Assembly (NCBI RefSeq): GCF_010548305.1
Contig: NZ_JAAGLV010000003.1
Coordinates: forward strand, 1 to 64,000
Direction: 5' to 3'
Source of the DNA: Streptomyces sp. SID13031
GTDB taxonomy: Bacteria > Actinomycetota > Actinomycetes > Propionibacteriales > Kribbellaceae
DNA length: 64,000 nt
A model generated the notes under the pieces. It was not told the DNA's origin, did no database searches, and saw only the letters and a program-made list of their open reading frames with translations. A program made the position numbers and the translations under genes. How positions within the stretch are numbered: the stretch's first letter is position 1; each line of letters starts with the position of its first letter. Below, piece by piece: positions 25,023 through 33,854 of this stretch.

Positions 25023-26444
25023 TCAGCGGTACTCAGCGGCGAGGAGCGGACGGGTTCCGGCCAGTACAGCGGCGTAGCGCCCGCGGACCGCGGCAGCTTC
25101 GTCATCGGTCATCACCTGCGACTCTGGCTTGCTCATAGAGACATCCCAGGTAGGCAGGTTGCCCGAGACGGCCCAGGCGGCCTGGCGAGCCGCGCCTAGC
25201 GCGACGTACTCGGCTGGCTCAGGTAGTACGACCGGTGCACCCAGTAGAGCCGGCGCTAGAGCCTGTACTGCGCGGGAGCGCGCCGCTCCGCCGAGGAGCA
25301 GGACCCGGTGGACGGGGAGCCCCTGGGCTCGGAGGGCGTCGACCGCGTCGGCCAGGCCGCACAGCATGCCCTCGACCGCGGCGCGCGCCATCGTGGCGGG
25401 CTGGGCGGTGGTACGGGTGAGGCCGTAGACGAGGCCGGTCGAGTGTGGGAGGTCTGGGGTCCGCTCGCCGTCCAGGTAGGGCAGCATGACGAGGCCGTTG
25501 CTGCCGGTGGAGGTCAGGGCGGCCTCGTCCAATGCGGCCAGGTCCAGGCCGAGCAGTTGGGCCGTTGCCGAGAGCACCCGGGCCGCGTTCAGCGTGCAGA
25601 CCAGCGGCAGGTAGCCGCCGGTGGCGTCCGCGAAGCCGGCGACGAAGCCACTCGGGTCGGTGGTCGGCGCCGCAGACCGAGCAAACGCAGTACCGCTCGT
25701 ACCCAGCGAGACAGCCACATCGCCAGGCTGGAGATCAAGGCCGAGGGCAGCAGCCATGTTGTCGCCAGTGCCGGCAGCAAGAGCAGCACCGAAGGCGGTC
25801 TGGCCGACGATCTCGGAAGGGCCGGCGACGCGCGGCAGCTGCAGTGAGCGGCCGAAGGCGAGCTCGACCAGGTCGGGCCGGTAGTCGTTCAAAGTCGGCG
25901 ACCACCAACCGGTACCGGAGACGTCACCCCGATCCGTCGTCAGATCGGCGATGCCCGACCGGTCAGCGGCGAGCTGGTGGGTCAGCCAATCGTGCGGCAA
26001 CGCAACAGCCTCGGCCCGAGCGGCCGCATCCGGAGCAGCGCCACGCACCCAACGCAGCTTGGTGACCGTGAAGCTCGGCACCGGCACGGATCCAGTCGCC
26101 GCGGCCCAAGCCTCGGGGCCACCCAACTCAGAGACCAGTTCAACCGTCGCATCTGCCGAGCTGGTGTCGTTCCACAGCACCGCCGGGTGGACGGCCACCC
26201 CCGCGCCGTCCAGCAGGACCATGCCGTGTTGCTGACCGCCGACCGACAATGCGGAGACTCCGTCGAGCAGTCCCTCGGACGCGAGAGACCAGGCTTTCCA
26301 CCACTCGGCCGGGTCGACCTGGGTGGCGTCGGGATGCGGCGCGCGGCCCTCCCGTAGTACCTCTCCGGTGTCTGCGTCGCACACGACGACCTTGGTTGCC
26401 TGAGTCGAGCAGTCGACTCCGGCAACCAGTCTCGGGTCAGTCAT
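25023..26444 (-). CDS. xylB: FGGY-family carbohydrate kinase, likely xylulokinase
   Basis: Phosphorylates a sugar, probably D-xylulose to xylulose-5-phosphate. The 473-residue protein has VAGVDCSTQATKVVV (first phosphate loop) at the start, SVGGQQHGMVLLD near residue 87 as in xylulokinases, PHDWLTHQL near 150, GTGDNMAAALG near 228 and the second ATP motif LLLGGAARSRA near 392. AAGGA lies 7 nt before the ATG at 26444. It is the last gene of a polyol operon. A dehydrogenase plus xylulokinase would convert D-arabitol to xylulose-5-phosphate, which enters the pentose phosphate pathway. The substrate is inferred. Confidence 0.85.
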   Translation of the reverse strand: MTDPRLVAGVDCSTQATKVVVCDADTGEVLREGRAPHPDATQVDPAEWWKAWSLASEGLLDGVSALSVGGQQHGMVLLDGAGVAVHPAVLWNDTSSADATVELVSELGGPEAWAAATGSVPVPSFTVTKLRWVRGAAPDAAARAEAVALPHDWLTHQLAADRSGIADLTTDRGDVSGTGWWSPTLNDYRPDLVELAFGRSLQLPRVAGPSEIVGQTAFGAALAAGTGDNMAAALGLDLQPGDVAVSLGTSGTAFARSAAPTTDPSGFVAGFADATGGYLPLVCTLNAARVLSATAQLLGLDLAALDEAALTSTGSNGLVMLPYLDGERTPDLPHSTGLVYGLTRTTAQPATMARAAVEGMLCGLADAVDALRAQGLPVHRVLLLGGAARSRAVQALAPALLGAPVVLPEPAEYVALGAARQAAWAVSGNLPTWDVSMSKPESQVMTDDEAAAVRGRYAAVLAGTRPLLAAEYR

Positions 26445-26492
26445 CTAGAGATCCTTTGCTGTGTGGTTTCTGCCCCGCCCCCGCCGCCCCGG

Positions 26493-27458
26493 TCAGGAAT
26501 CAAGGTGCCGCAGAACATCGCGGGCGAGGTCGGTCGTCGTCACCAGGGTGCTGACCAGGCCGGCCCGGACCGCGGCGATCACCGCCGGGGCGCGATGGGT
26601 CCCCGCGGCCAGCGCGACCCGCTCCGCCGGGCGGCGCAGCTGGTCGACCGAGACCGCGATGATCATCTGTTCCAGCGGTGACTCGACCAGTCTGCCGTCC
26701 AGGTCCAGAAGATGCCCGCTGACTTCGGCGATTGCTCCTCCGGCCAAGCCTTCTGCCCGGAGCTCCTCCGACACCGCGTCCCAAACCGTCGAGCAACCCG
26801 CGCGCCACGCACCGATGGCGACGACCGAGATGTCCAGGCCGTCGGCCAGTGCCAACGTATCGGCGATGCCGGGCTGCCTGCGCAACGCGGTGACGGCCGC
26901 GATGTCGTCAACGACTAGTGGTGCGTGGACGGCGTGCGCAGTACCGCCAGCTAGTGCAGCGGCTCGGCGGGCTAGGTCCATCGTGCTGCCGCCACCTGAG
27001 GGTGAATGCAGGGAACCGGCCATCTGGATCACCGTGCAGGCAGGCAGTACGTCGATGTGGTCGACCATCGCGTCGACCGCCCGGCTCCAGGTCAGGCCGA
27101 GCAGGTCGCCGGCGCGGACCAGCGGCGCGACCGTCCGTGCGGCCGCCTCGGCCACCTGGTCGCGGACCTGCTCGGGCGATCCGGAGGTGTGCGTGGCGAC
27201 GCAGTGCGGGATGCCGAGCGCCGACGCCAGCTGGTCCGACAACCCGCGATCGATCGGCGACGGGTTCTTGATCTGGATCTGGACGATGCCCCGGCTGCGC
27301 GCGTCCTCGAGCAGCCGGGCGACCTTGAACCGGCTCAGGTCGAGCTGCTTGGCGATCTCGACCTTCGAGGTGTTGTCGAGGTAGTAGCGGCGGGCGACCT
27401 CGGCCAGCAACTGGTCGTCGTCATCGCCCTCTCCGAGCAGCTGTCCCCGGCTGTTCAC
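26493..27458 (-). CDS. SorC/DeoR-type sugar-binding transcriptional regulator
   Basis: Regulator of about 321 residues. The N-terminal helix-turn-helix (residues 15-55: LLAEVARRYYLDNTSKVEIA, then LSRFKVARLLEDA) is of the SorC type. The C-terminal sugar-phosphate-binding domain follows, with GLTWSRAVDAMVDHI near residue 125 and LALAAGTHRAPAVIAA-like sequence (VALAAGTHRAPA) near 285. GTG at 27458 is taken as the start, with GTG at 27500 as an alternative; neither has a strong ribosome-binding site. Its place inside the polyol operon makes it the likely regulator of that operon, probably acting at the three palindromes near 32233-32334. Confidence 0.9.
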   Translation of the reverse strand: MNSRGQLLGEGDDDDQLLAEVARRYYLDNTSKVEIAKQLDLSRFKVARLLEDARSRGIVQIQIKNPSPIDRGLSDQLASALGIPHCVATHTSGSPEQVRDQVAEAAARTVAPLVRAGDLLGLTWSRAVDAMVDHIDVLPACTVIQMAGSLHSPSGGGSTMDLARRAAALAGGTAHAVHAPLVVDDIAAVTALRRQPGIADTLALADGLDISVVAIGAWRAGCSTVWDAVSEELRAEGLAGGAIAEVSGHLLDLDGRLVESPLEQMIIAVSVDQLRRPAERVALAAGTHRAPAVIAAVRAGLVSTLVTTTDLARDVLRHLDS

Positions 27459-27535
27459 CGTCGCCCCGCCACCAATCCTTCTCCCGTGATTCCCCGGCAC
27501 CGTAACGGTTCAAGGCCCTTGCCGCGAGCCCCTGT

Positions 27536-29038
27536 TCAGGTAGTCCGCGCTTCGAGCGTTGCTCGCGCTCCGTGCTCGTGCAAGGAGGCCAGCGCCGAGG
27601 TGTAGGCCTGCACGAACCGCTCGTCGTCGACGAGGTCACCGAACAGATCCCGGTCGGACACGAAGAGCAGCGGTTCCTCGCGATTGTGCTGCGCCCGCGC
27701 GACCAGTTTGTCCCGCAACCGGTCCACTACCTCGATCGGTTCGCCCTGCTCGTCCACGCCCTCGGCGTACCGGGCCCAGGAGGCGATGACGAGTGCGGCG
27801 TGCTCGATCCCGCGATCCGCGGCGAGCTGCTCGCGGACGACGGGCACCAGCCATTTCGGGATCCGGTCGGAGCTCTCCGCGCACAGCCGGGCGAGCGTGT
27901 CGCGCACCTCGGGATTCGCGAACCGCTCGATCAGCTGGTGCTTGTACCGATCCAGGTCGACCCCCGGTACCGGCGGCAGCGTCGGCGTACCTTCGGTGTC
28001 CATGTAGCCGAGCAGGAAGTCGACGAACAGCTTGTCCTGGCAGACCTCGTGCGCATAGCGATAGCCGGCCAGATACCCCAAGTAACAAAGGGCTTGGTGG
28101 CTCGCGTTGAGCAGCCGCAGCTTCATCAGCTCGTACGGCTCGACGTCCTCGACCAACTGCACACCGACATCCTCGTACTGCGGCCTGACGCCACCGAAGT
28201 CATCCTCGAGCACCCACTGGGTGAACGGCTCGCACACCACCGGCCAGCCGTCCTCGATCCCGTACTGCGTCGCCAGCGCCTCGCGATCCGCGTCGGCCGT
28301 GACCGGCGTGATCCTGTCGACCATGCAGTTCGGGAAGCGCACCTCCTGCTCCAGGAAATCCGCCAGTGCCGGGTCCTTCAATCGAGCGAACGCGGCGAGC
28401 ATCTTGCGCGCCACATGCCCGTTGCCGGGGATGTTGTCGCACGACATCACCGTGAACGGCTCGACGCCGGCCGCCCGTCGCCGGGCCAGCGCCTCGACGA
28501 TGAAACCGAACGCGCTCCCCGGCAGCGCGCCCGGCTCCAGGTCCGCCGCCAGGCCGGGGTCGGAGGCGTCCAGCTCCCCGGTCACCTGGTTCACGTGGTA
28601 CCCGCCCTCGGTGATCGTCAGCGAGACGATCCGGGTGGTCGGGTCGGTCAGCCGGGTCAGTACCGCCTCGGGGTCGTCGGGCGCGAACAGGTAGCCGACG
28701 ATCGAGCCGATCACCCGCGGCTCCAGCGTCCCGTCGGGGTACTTGACCACCAACGTGTACAGGTGATCCTGGGCCGCCATCACGTCGGCCATGTGCCGGT
28801 CGTGCGGCAGTACGCCGACGCCCACGATGCCCCAGTCGAGTGCCTTGCCCTCGTTCATCAGCTTGTCGAGGTACATCGCCTGGTGGGCCCGGTGGAATCC
28901 GCCGACCCCGAAATGGACGATGCCGGGGCGTACCGAAGTACGGTCGTACGCCGGTACGCCGACCCGCTCGTCGAGGGAACCCACGCTGGCCGCGCTGAGT
29001 TGCTGCACCCTGCCTCCTTTGGCGGACTGCTCCGTCAC
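27536..29038 (-). CDS. Long-chain polyol dehydrogenase (mannitol/arabitol dehydrogenase family)
   Basis: NAD-dependent polyol 2/4-dehydrogenase (500 aa). The Rossmann start is GIVHFGVGGFHRAHQAMYLD near residue 35, characteristic of the mannitol dehydrogenase family. Next come VMSCDNIPGNGHVARKM near 200 and the catalytic segment KLRLLNASHQALCYLGYLAG near 300, containing the Lys, Asn and His used in this family. The frame extends far upstream of GTG 29038, but that part is shadow of the permease gene. The GTG overlaps the permease stop (GTGA) and a purine-rich stretch precedes it. With a xylulokinase in the operon, D-arabitol to D-xylulose is the best fit; mannitol or sorbitol to fructose is possible. 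Confidence 0.88.
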   Translation of the reverse strand: MTEQSAKGGRVQQLSAASVGSLDERVGVPAYDRTSVRPGIVHFGVGGFHRAHQAMYLDKLMNEGKALDWGIVGVGVLPHDRHMADVMAAQDHLYTLVVKYPDGTLEPRVIGSIVGYLFAPDDPEAVLTRLTDPTTRIVSLTITEGGYHVNQVTGELDASDPGLAADLEPGALPGSAFGFIVEALARRRAAGVEPFTVMSCDNIPGNGHVARKMLAAFARLKDPALADFLEQEVRFPNCMVDRITPVTADADREALATQYGIEDGWPVVCEPFTQWVLEDDFGGVRPQYEDVGVQLVEDVEPYELMKLRLLNASHQALCYLGYLAGYRYAHEVCQDKLFVDFLLGYMDTEGTPTLPPVPGVDLDRYKHQLIERFANPEVRDTLARLCAESSDRIPKWLVPVVREQLAADRGIEHAALVIASWARYAEGVDEQGEPIEVVDRLRDKLVARAQHNREEPLLFVSDRDLFGDLVDDERFVQAYTSALASLHEHGARATLEARTT

Positions 29039-29880
29039 TTGACCGCCCCGAGCGACAGGCCCTGGACGAGCTTGTCCTGGGCCGCGAAACCGGCGATCAG
29101 CACAGGCAGCGAAACCACCAGGGAGGCCGCGCAGACCTTCGCGAGGAACAGGCCCTGACTGGTGACGAAGCCGGTCAGGAACACCGGCGCGGTCTGCGCC
29201 ACGGTACCCGTGAGGACCCGGGCGAAGAGCAGCTCGTTCCAGCTGAAGATGAAGCAGATCAGCGAAGCGGACGCGATGCCCGGCATCACCACCGGTGCGA
29301 CCACCGAGCGCAGCGTCCGGATCAGGCCGGCGCCGTCGACCTGGGCCGCCTCCAGGATCTCGACCGGTACTTCGGCCAGGAAGCTGCGCAGCATCCAGAC
29401 CGCGATCGGCAGGTTCATCGACGTGTAGAGCACGATCAGCAGCCAGATGTTGTCCAGCAGCCCGGCGAACTGCGCGAACAGGTAGATCGGCAGCAGACCG
29501 GCGACCACCGGCAGCATCTTGGTGGACAGGAAGAAGAACATCACGTCCGTCCACTTCTTCACCGGCTTGATCGACAGCGCGTACGCCGCCGGGAACGCCA
29601 GCAGGATCACCAGCAGCGTCGACAGGATGCTCGCGGTGAGCGAGTTCGCGATCGACGGCCAGGGACCGGAGTCGAAGAACGAGCGGAAGCCGTCGAGCGT
29701 CAACGGCGCCGTGACGTCCGGCGGGTTCTTCGCCGCGTCCGTCTCGGCGTGGAACGAGGTGAGCGCCATCCAGAGCACCGGGAGCACGAACAGCACGCCC
29801 ACGATCCAGGCCAGAAAACTCAGTGCCATCCCGCCGCCGCGGTTCTTCTTGCCCGTCACGATCGTCACTTGACCGCTCAT
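29035..29880 (-). CDS. ABC sugar transporter permease, MalG type
   Basis: Inner-membrane permease (281 aa) of the carbohydrate CUT1 family, with about six hydrophobic helices. The first is MALSFLAWIVGVLFVLPVLW. The EAA loop that contacts the ATPase is EILEAAQVDGAGLIRTLRSV near residue 178, followed by PGIASASLICFIFSWNELLFA. It overlaps the MalF-type gene before it (ATGA) and the dehydrogenase gene after it (GTGA). No ATPase gene is in the operon, so a shared MsiK-like ATPase elsewhere is likely, as known for many actinobacterial CUT1 systems. Confidence 0.93.
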   Translation of the reverse strand: MSGQVTIVTGKKNRGGGMALSFLAWIVGVLFVLPVLWMALTSFHAETDAAKNPPDVTAPLTLDGFRSFFDSGPWPSIANSLTASILSTLLVILLAFPAAYALSIKPVKKWTDVMFFFLSTKMLPVVAGLLPIYLFAQFAGLLDNIWLLIVLYTSMNLPIAVWMLRSFLAEVPVEILEAAQVDGAGLIRTLRSVVAPVVMPGIASASLICFIFSWNELLFARVLTGTVAQTAPVFLTGFVTSQGLFLAKVCAASLVVSLPVLIAGFAAQDKLVQGLSLGAVK

Positions 29881-30827
29881 CGGCCCTCCTCCTTGAACAG
29901 GGTCGAGACCGACCGCAGTGCGAAGGTCGCGATCAAGATGGTGCCGATCACGACGATGACGCCCGCGGCCGAGGCCCGGCCGTAGTCATGGGCGGTGTAG
30001 AAGGTCTGGTAGATCGTGTACGGCAGGTTCGCCGTCCCGAGACCGCCGGACGTGATGGTGAAGACGGCGTCGAAGTTCTGCACGACGTAGATCGAGCCGA
30101 GCAGGGCGCTCAGTTCGAGGTACTGCCGCAGGTGCGGCAACGTCATGTACCGGAAGATCGCCCACTTGCTCGCGCCGTCGATCCCCGCGGCCTCGATCAC
30201 GTCGAGCGGCCGGCTCTGCAGACCGGCCAGCAGGATCAGCATCATGAACGGCGTCCACTGCCAGACCAGCGCGAAGATGACCGACCACAACGGCTGGTTG
30301 CTGATCCAGTCCGGCTGCGGCGCGTTGTCGCCGAAGATCCACTTGAGCACGCCATTGAAGAGCCCGTACTCCGGGTTGTACAGGGCGTGCTTCCACAGCA
30401 GGGCCGCGGCCACCGGTACGACCAGGAACGGCGTGATCATCATCGTCCGGACCGCACCGCGACCGCGGAACTTGCGGTCGAGCAGCAGCGCGATGCCAAG
30501 ACCGAGCAGCAGGCTGATCAGCACTACGCCCGCGGTCAGCAGGATGGTCACCCAGATCGCCTGCCGGGTGTTCGCATCCGTCAGCACCCGGCGGAAGTTG
30601 TCGATCCCGGCGAAGCTGCGCTCGTCGGGGTAGTAGGCGTTCCAGTTCATGAAGGACGCGATGATCGTGACCACGAACGGCAACTGGGTGACGATGATCA
30701 TGAAGACCAGCGCTGGCATCAGCGGCGCCCGCCGGGCCCAGTCGCCGGTACTGCGCAGCAGGGTGCCCGGCTTCTTGGGCGGGGTGGCCGCGTGGCGGCC
30801 CGGACGTACCTCGGTGTCGACAGACAT
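29877..30827 (-). CDS. ABC sugar transporter permease, MalF type
   Basis: Partner permease (316 aa). A charged cytoplasmic N-terminus of about 35 residues precedes roughly six membrane helices, starting with LMPALVFMIIVTQLPFVVTI. The EAA loop is DVIEAAGIDGASKWAIFRYM near residue 222. The periplasmic part after helix 1 is short (NAYYPDERSFAGIDNFRRVL), as usual for this type outside enterobacteria. The gene lies 9 bp after the binding-protein gene and overlaps the MalG-type gene by ATGA. Confidence 0.93.
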   Translation of the reverse strand: MSVDTEVRPGRHAATPPKKPGTLLRSTGDWARRAPLMPALVFMIIVTQLPFVVTIIASFMNWNAYYPDERSFAGIDNFRRVLTDANTRQAIWVTILLTAGVVLISLLLGLGIALLLDRKFRGRGAVRTMMITPFLVVPVAAALLWKHALYNPEYGLFNGVLKWIFGDNAPQPDWISNQPLWSVIFALVWQWTPFMMLILLAGLQSRPLDVIEAAGIDGASKWAIFRYMTLPHLRQYLELSALLGSIYVVQNFDAVFTITSGGLGTANLPYTIYQTFYTAHDYGRASAAGVIVVIGTILIATFALRSVSTLFKEEGR

Positions 30828-30836
30828 GTCAGCCCC

Positions 30837-32204
30837 TCACTTCGCTTCTCTGGCGCGATAGCGCTCGGCCACGTCGTCGGCGAGTCCCTGCCCGCGTTTC
30901 AGCGCCTCGTCGACGCTCATCCGGCCGGCGATCGCCGAACTGACGTCCTGGCTGACCTGAGTGCCGAGATCGGGGAACTCGGGGATGTCGACGAACTGGA
31001 TCCCGATCGCCGGCCGCGGCTGGACACCTGGGTTGCGCGGGTCGGCGTTCTCGATCGCCTGCTTGGTCGGATCCGCGAAGGCCGACGCCTCCTTGCGGTA
31101 GTCCGCGTTCTCGTACGTCGAGGCGCGCTTGCCGGCCGGTACCCGGGACCAGCCGAGCTCCTTGCCGACGAGCTCCTCGTACTGCTTGCTGGACGCCCAG
31201 GAGATGAACTTCCAGGCGTTGTCCTTCTTCTTGCTCGCCTCCTGGATGCTCCACGACCAGGCGTACAGCCAGCCGGAGCTGGCGGTCTTCACGACCGGCG
31301 CGGGGGCGTACCCCATCTTGCCCTTGACGGGTGATCCCGGCGCCTCCAGCGAACCGGCGGCGGAGGTGGCGTCGTACCACATCGCGACGTTGCCCTGGAC
31401 GAGGTTGTTCAGGCATTCGGTGAAGCCGGCCTGCGGTGCGCCGAGCTCGCCGTGCTCGCGGACCAGGTCGACGTAGAACTTGGTCGCCTCGGTGAACTCC
31501 GGCGCGTTGACCTTCGCCTGCCAGTCCGCGGTGAACCAGGTGCCGCCGAAGGTGTTCACCACCGTGGTCAGCGGGGCGAACAGCTGACCCCAGCCGGGCT
31601 GGCCGCGCAGGCAGATGCCGCGCATCCCGGGCTCGGCGTTGTCGACCTTCGCGGCGATGTCGGCGACCTGCTGCCAGGTCGGCTTGGCCGGCATCTCGAC
31701 GCCCTTGGCCTGCAGGATGTCCTTGCGGTACATCAGGAACGACGACTCACCGTAGAAGGGTTCGCCGTAGATCTTGCCGTCGTCGGCCGACATCGACTGG
31801 GTCATCGGCTTCAGGACGTCGTCCTGGTCGAAGGCCGAATCCTTGGCGATGTAGTCCGAGAGCGGCGCGATCCACTTGCTCTTGGCATAGATCGGGATCT
31901 CGAAGTTGCTCAGCGAGGCGACGTCGTACTGGCCGGCCTGGCTGGAGAACTCCTGGCTGATCTTGTCGCGGACGTCGTTCTCCGGCAGGACCGTGTAGTT
32001 GACCTTGATCCCGGTCTCTTTGGTGAAGTTGTCCGCGGTCAGTTTCTGCAGGTCGACCATCTGCGGGTTGTTCACCATCAGCACGTTGATGCTGTCGGCG
32101 CCACCACCTCCCGCACCGCCACCCCATCCGGCGCAGCCGCTCACTCCACTCACCAGAAGGAGTGCGACGACTGCACCCCCGATGCGCTTGCGCTGTTCCA
32201 GCAC
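30837..32204 (-). CDS. Extracellular sugar/polyol-binding lipoprotein
   Basis: Solute-binding lipoprotein (455 aa) of the CUT1 type. The signal peptide ends in the lipobox VSGVSGC near residue 24, followed by a Gly-rich linker. The mature protein has the usual features: TADNFTKETGIKVNYTVLPE, KIYGEPFYGESSFLMYRKD, and a C-terminal WKFISWASSKQYEELV. The start is GTG at 32204 with AAGGAG 6 nt upstream. It heads the operon with two permeases, polyol dehydrogenase, regulator and kinase, so it probably binds a polyol. Three palindromes and a promoter lie upstream. Confidence 0.92.
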   Translation of the reverse strand: MLEQRKRIGGAVVALLLVSGVSGCAGWGGGAGGGGADSINVLMVNNPQMVDLQKLTADNFTKETGIKVNYTVLPENDVRDKISQEFSSQAGQYDVASLSNFEIPIYAKSKWIAPLSDYIAKDSAFDQDDVLKPMTQSMSADDGKIYGEPFYGESSFLMYRKDILQAKGVEMPAKPTWQQVADIAAKVDNAEPGMRGICLRGQPGWGQLFAPLTTVVNTFGGTWFTADWQAKVNAPEFTEATKFYVDLVREHGELGAPQAGFTECLNNLVQGNVAMWYDATSAAGSLEAPGSPVKGKMGYAPAPVVKTASSGWLYAWSWSIQEASKKKDNAWKFISWASSKQYEELVGKELGWSRVPAGKRASTYENADYRKEASAFADPTKQAIENADPRNPGVQPRPAIGIQFVDIPEFPDLGTQVSQDVSSAIAGRMSVDEALKRGQGLADDVAERYRAREAK

Positions 32205-32232
32205 GGGCTGCTCCTTCGCGATCGGCGGTCAC

Positions 32233-32334
32233 GCTCATATGAGCAGCAGGCTGCTCATCGTTGAGTGAACCTAATGTTTCCGGGGTGTGTCAAGAGTTCG
32301 GGTGACAGCCGAGCGGATCGTTGCTCGTTTGAGC
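32233..32334. promoter_or_regulatory. Three similar operator-like palindromes before the polyol operon
   Basis: GCTCATATGAGC (32233-32244) is a perfect palindrome. GCTCATCGTTGAGT (32253-32266) and GCTCGTTTGAGC (32323-32334) share the GCTC...GAG(C/T) half-sites. They flank and overlap the putative promoter of the binding-protein gene, so they are good candidates for sites of the SorC-type regulator encoded in the operon. The third lies within the 5' region of the divergent phosphotransferase gene and could affect that too. Confidence 0.6.
32268..32293 (-). promoter_or_regulatory. Putative promoter of the polyol operon
   Basis: On the minus strand TTGACA (32293-32288) is followed after 14 nt by TAGGTT (32273-32268). 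The spacing is shorter than the usual 16-18 nt. One palindrome begins just downstream of the -10 (32266-32253), where a bound repressor would block transcription. Confidence 0.4.
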
Positions 32335-32375
32335 GATCTAGCCTGATCGCGGTCCAGCCGCCACACTGTGCCGTG

Positions 32376-33161
32376 ATGCCTGAGGTCGAGACCCGCCTGC
32401 TCGGCGGCACCGCCAACCGTGGCCTGGTGGTGCGGGTCGGCGATACCGTGCGCCGCCCGCTGCGGCCGAGCAGCCCTGCCGTGCACGCACTGCTCGACCA
32501 CCTCTCCGCTGTCGGGTTCGAGGCGGTACCGGAGTTCCTCGGCGTTGATGCGCAGGGGCGTGAGGTGCTGACGTACGTACCGGGCGAGACCGTGACGGCG
32601 CCGTACCCGGCCTGGTCGATGACTTTCGGGGCGCTGGAGAGCGTGGCGCGGTTGCTGAGGCGGTATCACGAGGCGGTGGCCGGGTTCGATCCTGCTGGAC
32701 ATGCCTGGGCTGAGGCTGTGCCTTCCGCGTATGACGATGGGCTGGTCGGCCACAACGATCCGAACCTCGACAACATCGTCTTCCGCGATGGGGTGGCGGT
32801 GGCTCTGATCGACTTCGATCTGGCCGGGCCCGGGTCGGCGTTGTGGGATGTCGCGGCCGCGGCTCGCCTGTGGGCGCCGTTGCGTCCCGACGCCGACATC
32901 CTGGACGCTCGCCAGGGGCAGAACCTGGCCCGCCTTCGCCGATTCGCCGACGCCTACGGGCTCACTGACACCGACCGCAACCGTCTGGTCGACGCAGCCG
33001 CCGCCAACCACATCTGGTGCATGGACTACGTCCGCCGGGGCGCCGAATCCGGCCATCCGTGGTTCCACCAACGCTGGACCACCGGCGAATCCACCCTCAC
33101 CGACCGAACCAACCACTGGTTCACCACCCACCACGCAACCCTCACGGAAGCCCTGGCCTAG
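32376..33161 (+). CDS. Aminoglycoside/choline-type phosphotransferase (APH superfamily)
   Basis: Kinase-like phosphotransferase (261 aa). The catalytic loop is LVGHNDPNLDNIVFRDG near residue 128 (HNDxxxxN form of HxDxxxxN) and the metal-binding motif is ALIDFDLAGPG near residue 148. A degenerate N-lobe starts LVVRVGDTVRRPLRP. Members phosphorylate small molecules such as aminoglycosides or other sugars, so resistance should not be assumed. ATG at 32376 is chosen because homology starts there; no Shine-Dalgarno sequence is evident and CACTGT lies 6 nt upstream. Single gene followed by a strong hairpin. Confidence 0.85.
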   Translation: MPEVETRLLGGTANRGLVVRVGDTVRRPLRPSSPAVHALLDHLSAVGFEAVPEFLGVDAQGREVLTYVPGETVTAPYPAWSMTFGALESVARLLRRYHEAVAGFDPAGHAWAEAVPSAYDDGLVGHNDPNLDNIVFRDGVAVALIDFDLAGPGSALWDVAAAARLWAPLRPDADILDARQGQNLARLRRFADAYGLTDTDRNRLVDAAAANHIWCMDYVRRGAESGHPWFHQRWTTGESTLTDRTNHWFTTHHATLTEALA

Positions 33162-33163
33162 CC

Positions 33164-33213
33164 CCCTCCCGTCAGCATTTCGACGGTTAACCGCCGAAAT
33201 GCCGACGGGGAGG
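33164..33213. terminator. Long hairpin after the phosphotransferase gene
   Basis: Arms 33165-33186 and 33191-33213 pair through CGTC/GACG, GCATTTCG/CGAAATGC and CGG/CCG around TTAA, with two single mismatches. The stem exceeds 20 bp. There is no clear T-tract; it probably still stops transcription before the kinase gene at 33255. Confidence 0.75.
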
Positions 33214-33254
33214 TGGGGCTCTTGGCTGGGGTGGGGTTGGGGGAGAATGCGCGG

Positions 33255-33854
33255 GTGAGTGCTCGGGTGGTATTGCTGGCGGGGCCTTCGGGGGCTGGGA
33301 AGTCGCGGTTGGCGGAGGTTGTGGGGTTGCCGGTTGTGCGGCTTGACGACTTCTATCGGGATGGGGACGACGCGGCGATGCCGCGGTCGCCGTTGGGGAT
33401 CGTCGATTGGGACGATCCTGGGTCCTGGGACGGGGACCGGGCGGTGGCGGCGCTGGAGGTTCTGTGCGCTACGGGAGCCTCGGACATGCCGGTCTATGAC
33501 ATCGCCGCGGACGGGACCGTCGGGCATCGCCCTGTGGAGACAGGGGGATCGCCGTTGGTGATTGCCGAGGGCATCTTCGCTGACCAGGTGGTCGGGGCGT
33601 TGCGGGAGCGCGGGTTGCTGGCGGCGGCGATCTGCGTCCGGCACCACCGGATCGTGACGTTCGTACGCCGGTTCCAGCGCGACCTGCGTGAGCGTCGCAA
33701 GCCGCCGTTCACCCTGCTGCGACGAGGACTGCTCTTGCTCAAGGACGACCCTCGGGTGGTGAAGCGCTGCGTCGACGCCGGCTGCGAACCCCTGCATCCC
33801 AAGGCCGCCCGCCGCCGCATCACCGAACTGCTCGCCGCCGCGACCGCAGGCTGA
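33255..33854 (+). CDS. Uridine kinase-like P-loop protein
   Basis: 199-residue P-loop phosphotransferase resembling uridine kinases. Walker A is LAGPSGAGKSRLAEV near residue 8, and VVRLDDFYRDGDD near 25 matches the uridine kinase substrate/lid start. VIAEGIFADQV near residue 108 corresponds to the family's ExIfa segment, and RRFQRDLRERRKPP near 137 to the arginine-rich lid. The GTG at 33255 puts the P-loop at the usual distance; GGGAG lies 9 nt upstream. Whether it phosphorylates uridine is not shown by the sequence. Confidence 0.8.
   Translation: MSARVVLLAGPSGAGKSRLAEVVGLPVVRLDDFYRDGDDAAMPRSPLGIVDWDDPGSWDGDRAVAALEVLCATGASDMPVYDIAADGTVGHRPVETGGSPLVIAEGIFADQVVGALRERGLLAAAICVRHHRIVTFVRRFQRDLRERRKPPFTLLRRGLLLLKDDPRVVKRCVDAGCEPLHPKAARRRITELLAAATAG

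Noticed and set aside
27499..27509. ACCGT-A-ACGGT inverted repeat before the SorC gene as an operator
   Set aside because: Only 5-bp arms and no related copy near the operon promoter; the GCTC...GAGC palindromes are better candidates.
28981..29554. N-terminal extension of the polyol dehydrogenase frame to 672 residues
   Set aside because: The added part is out-of-frame shadow of the permease; GTG 29038 overlaps the permease stop and precedes the family's first strand.
32376..33161. Aminoglycoside resistance gene
   Set aside because: The APH fold is used for many substrates, and nothing in the sequence or context points to an antibiotic.
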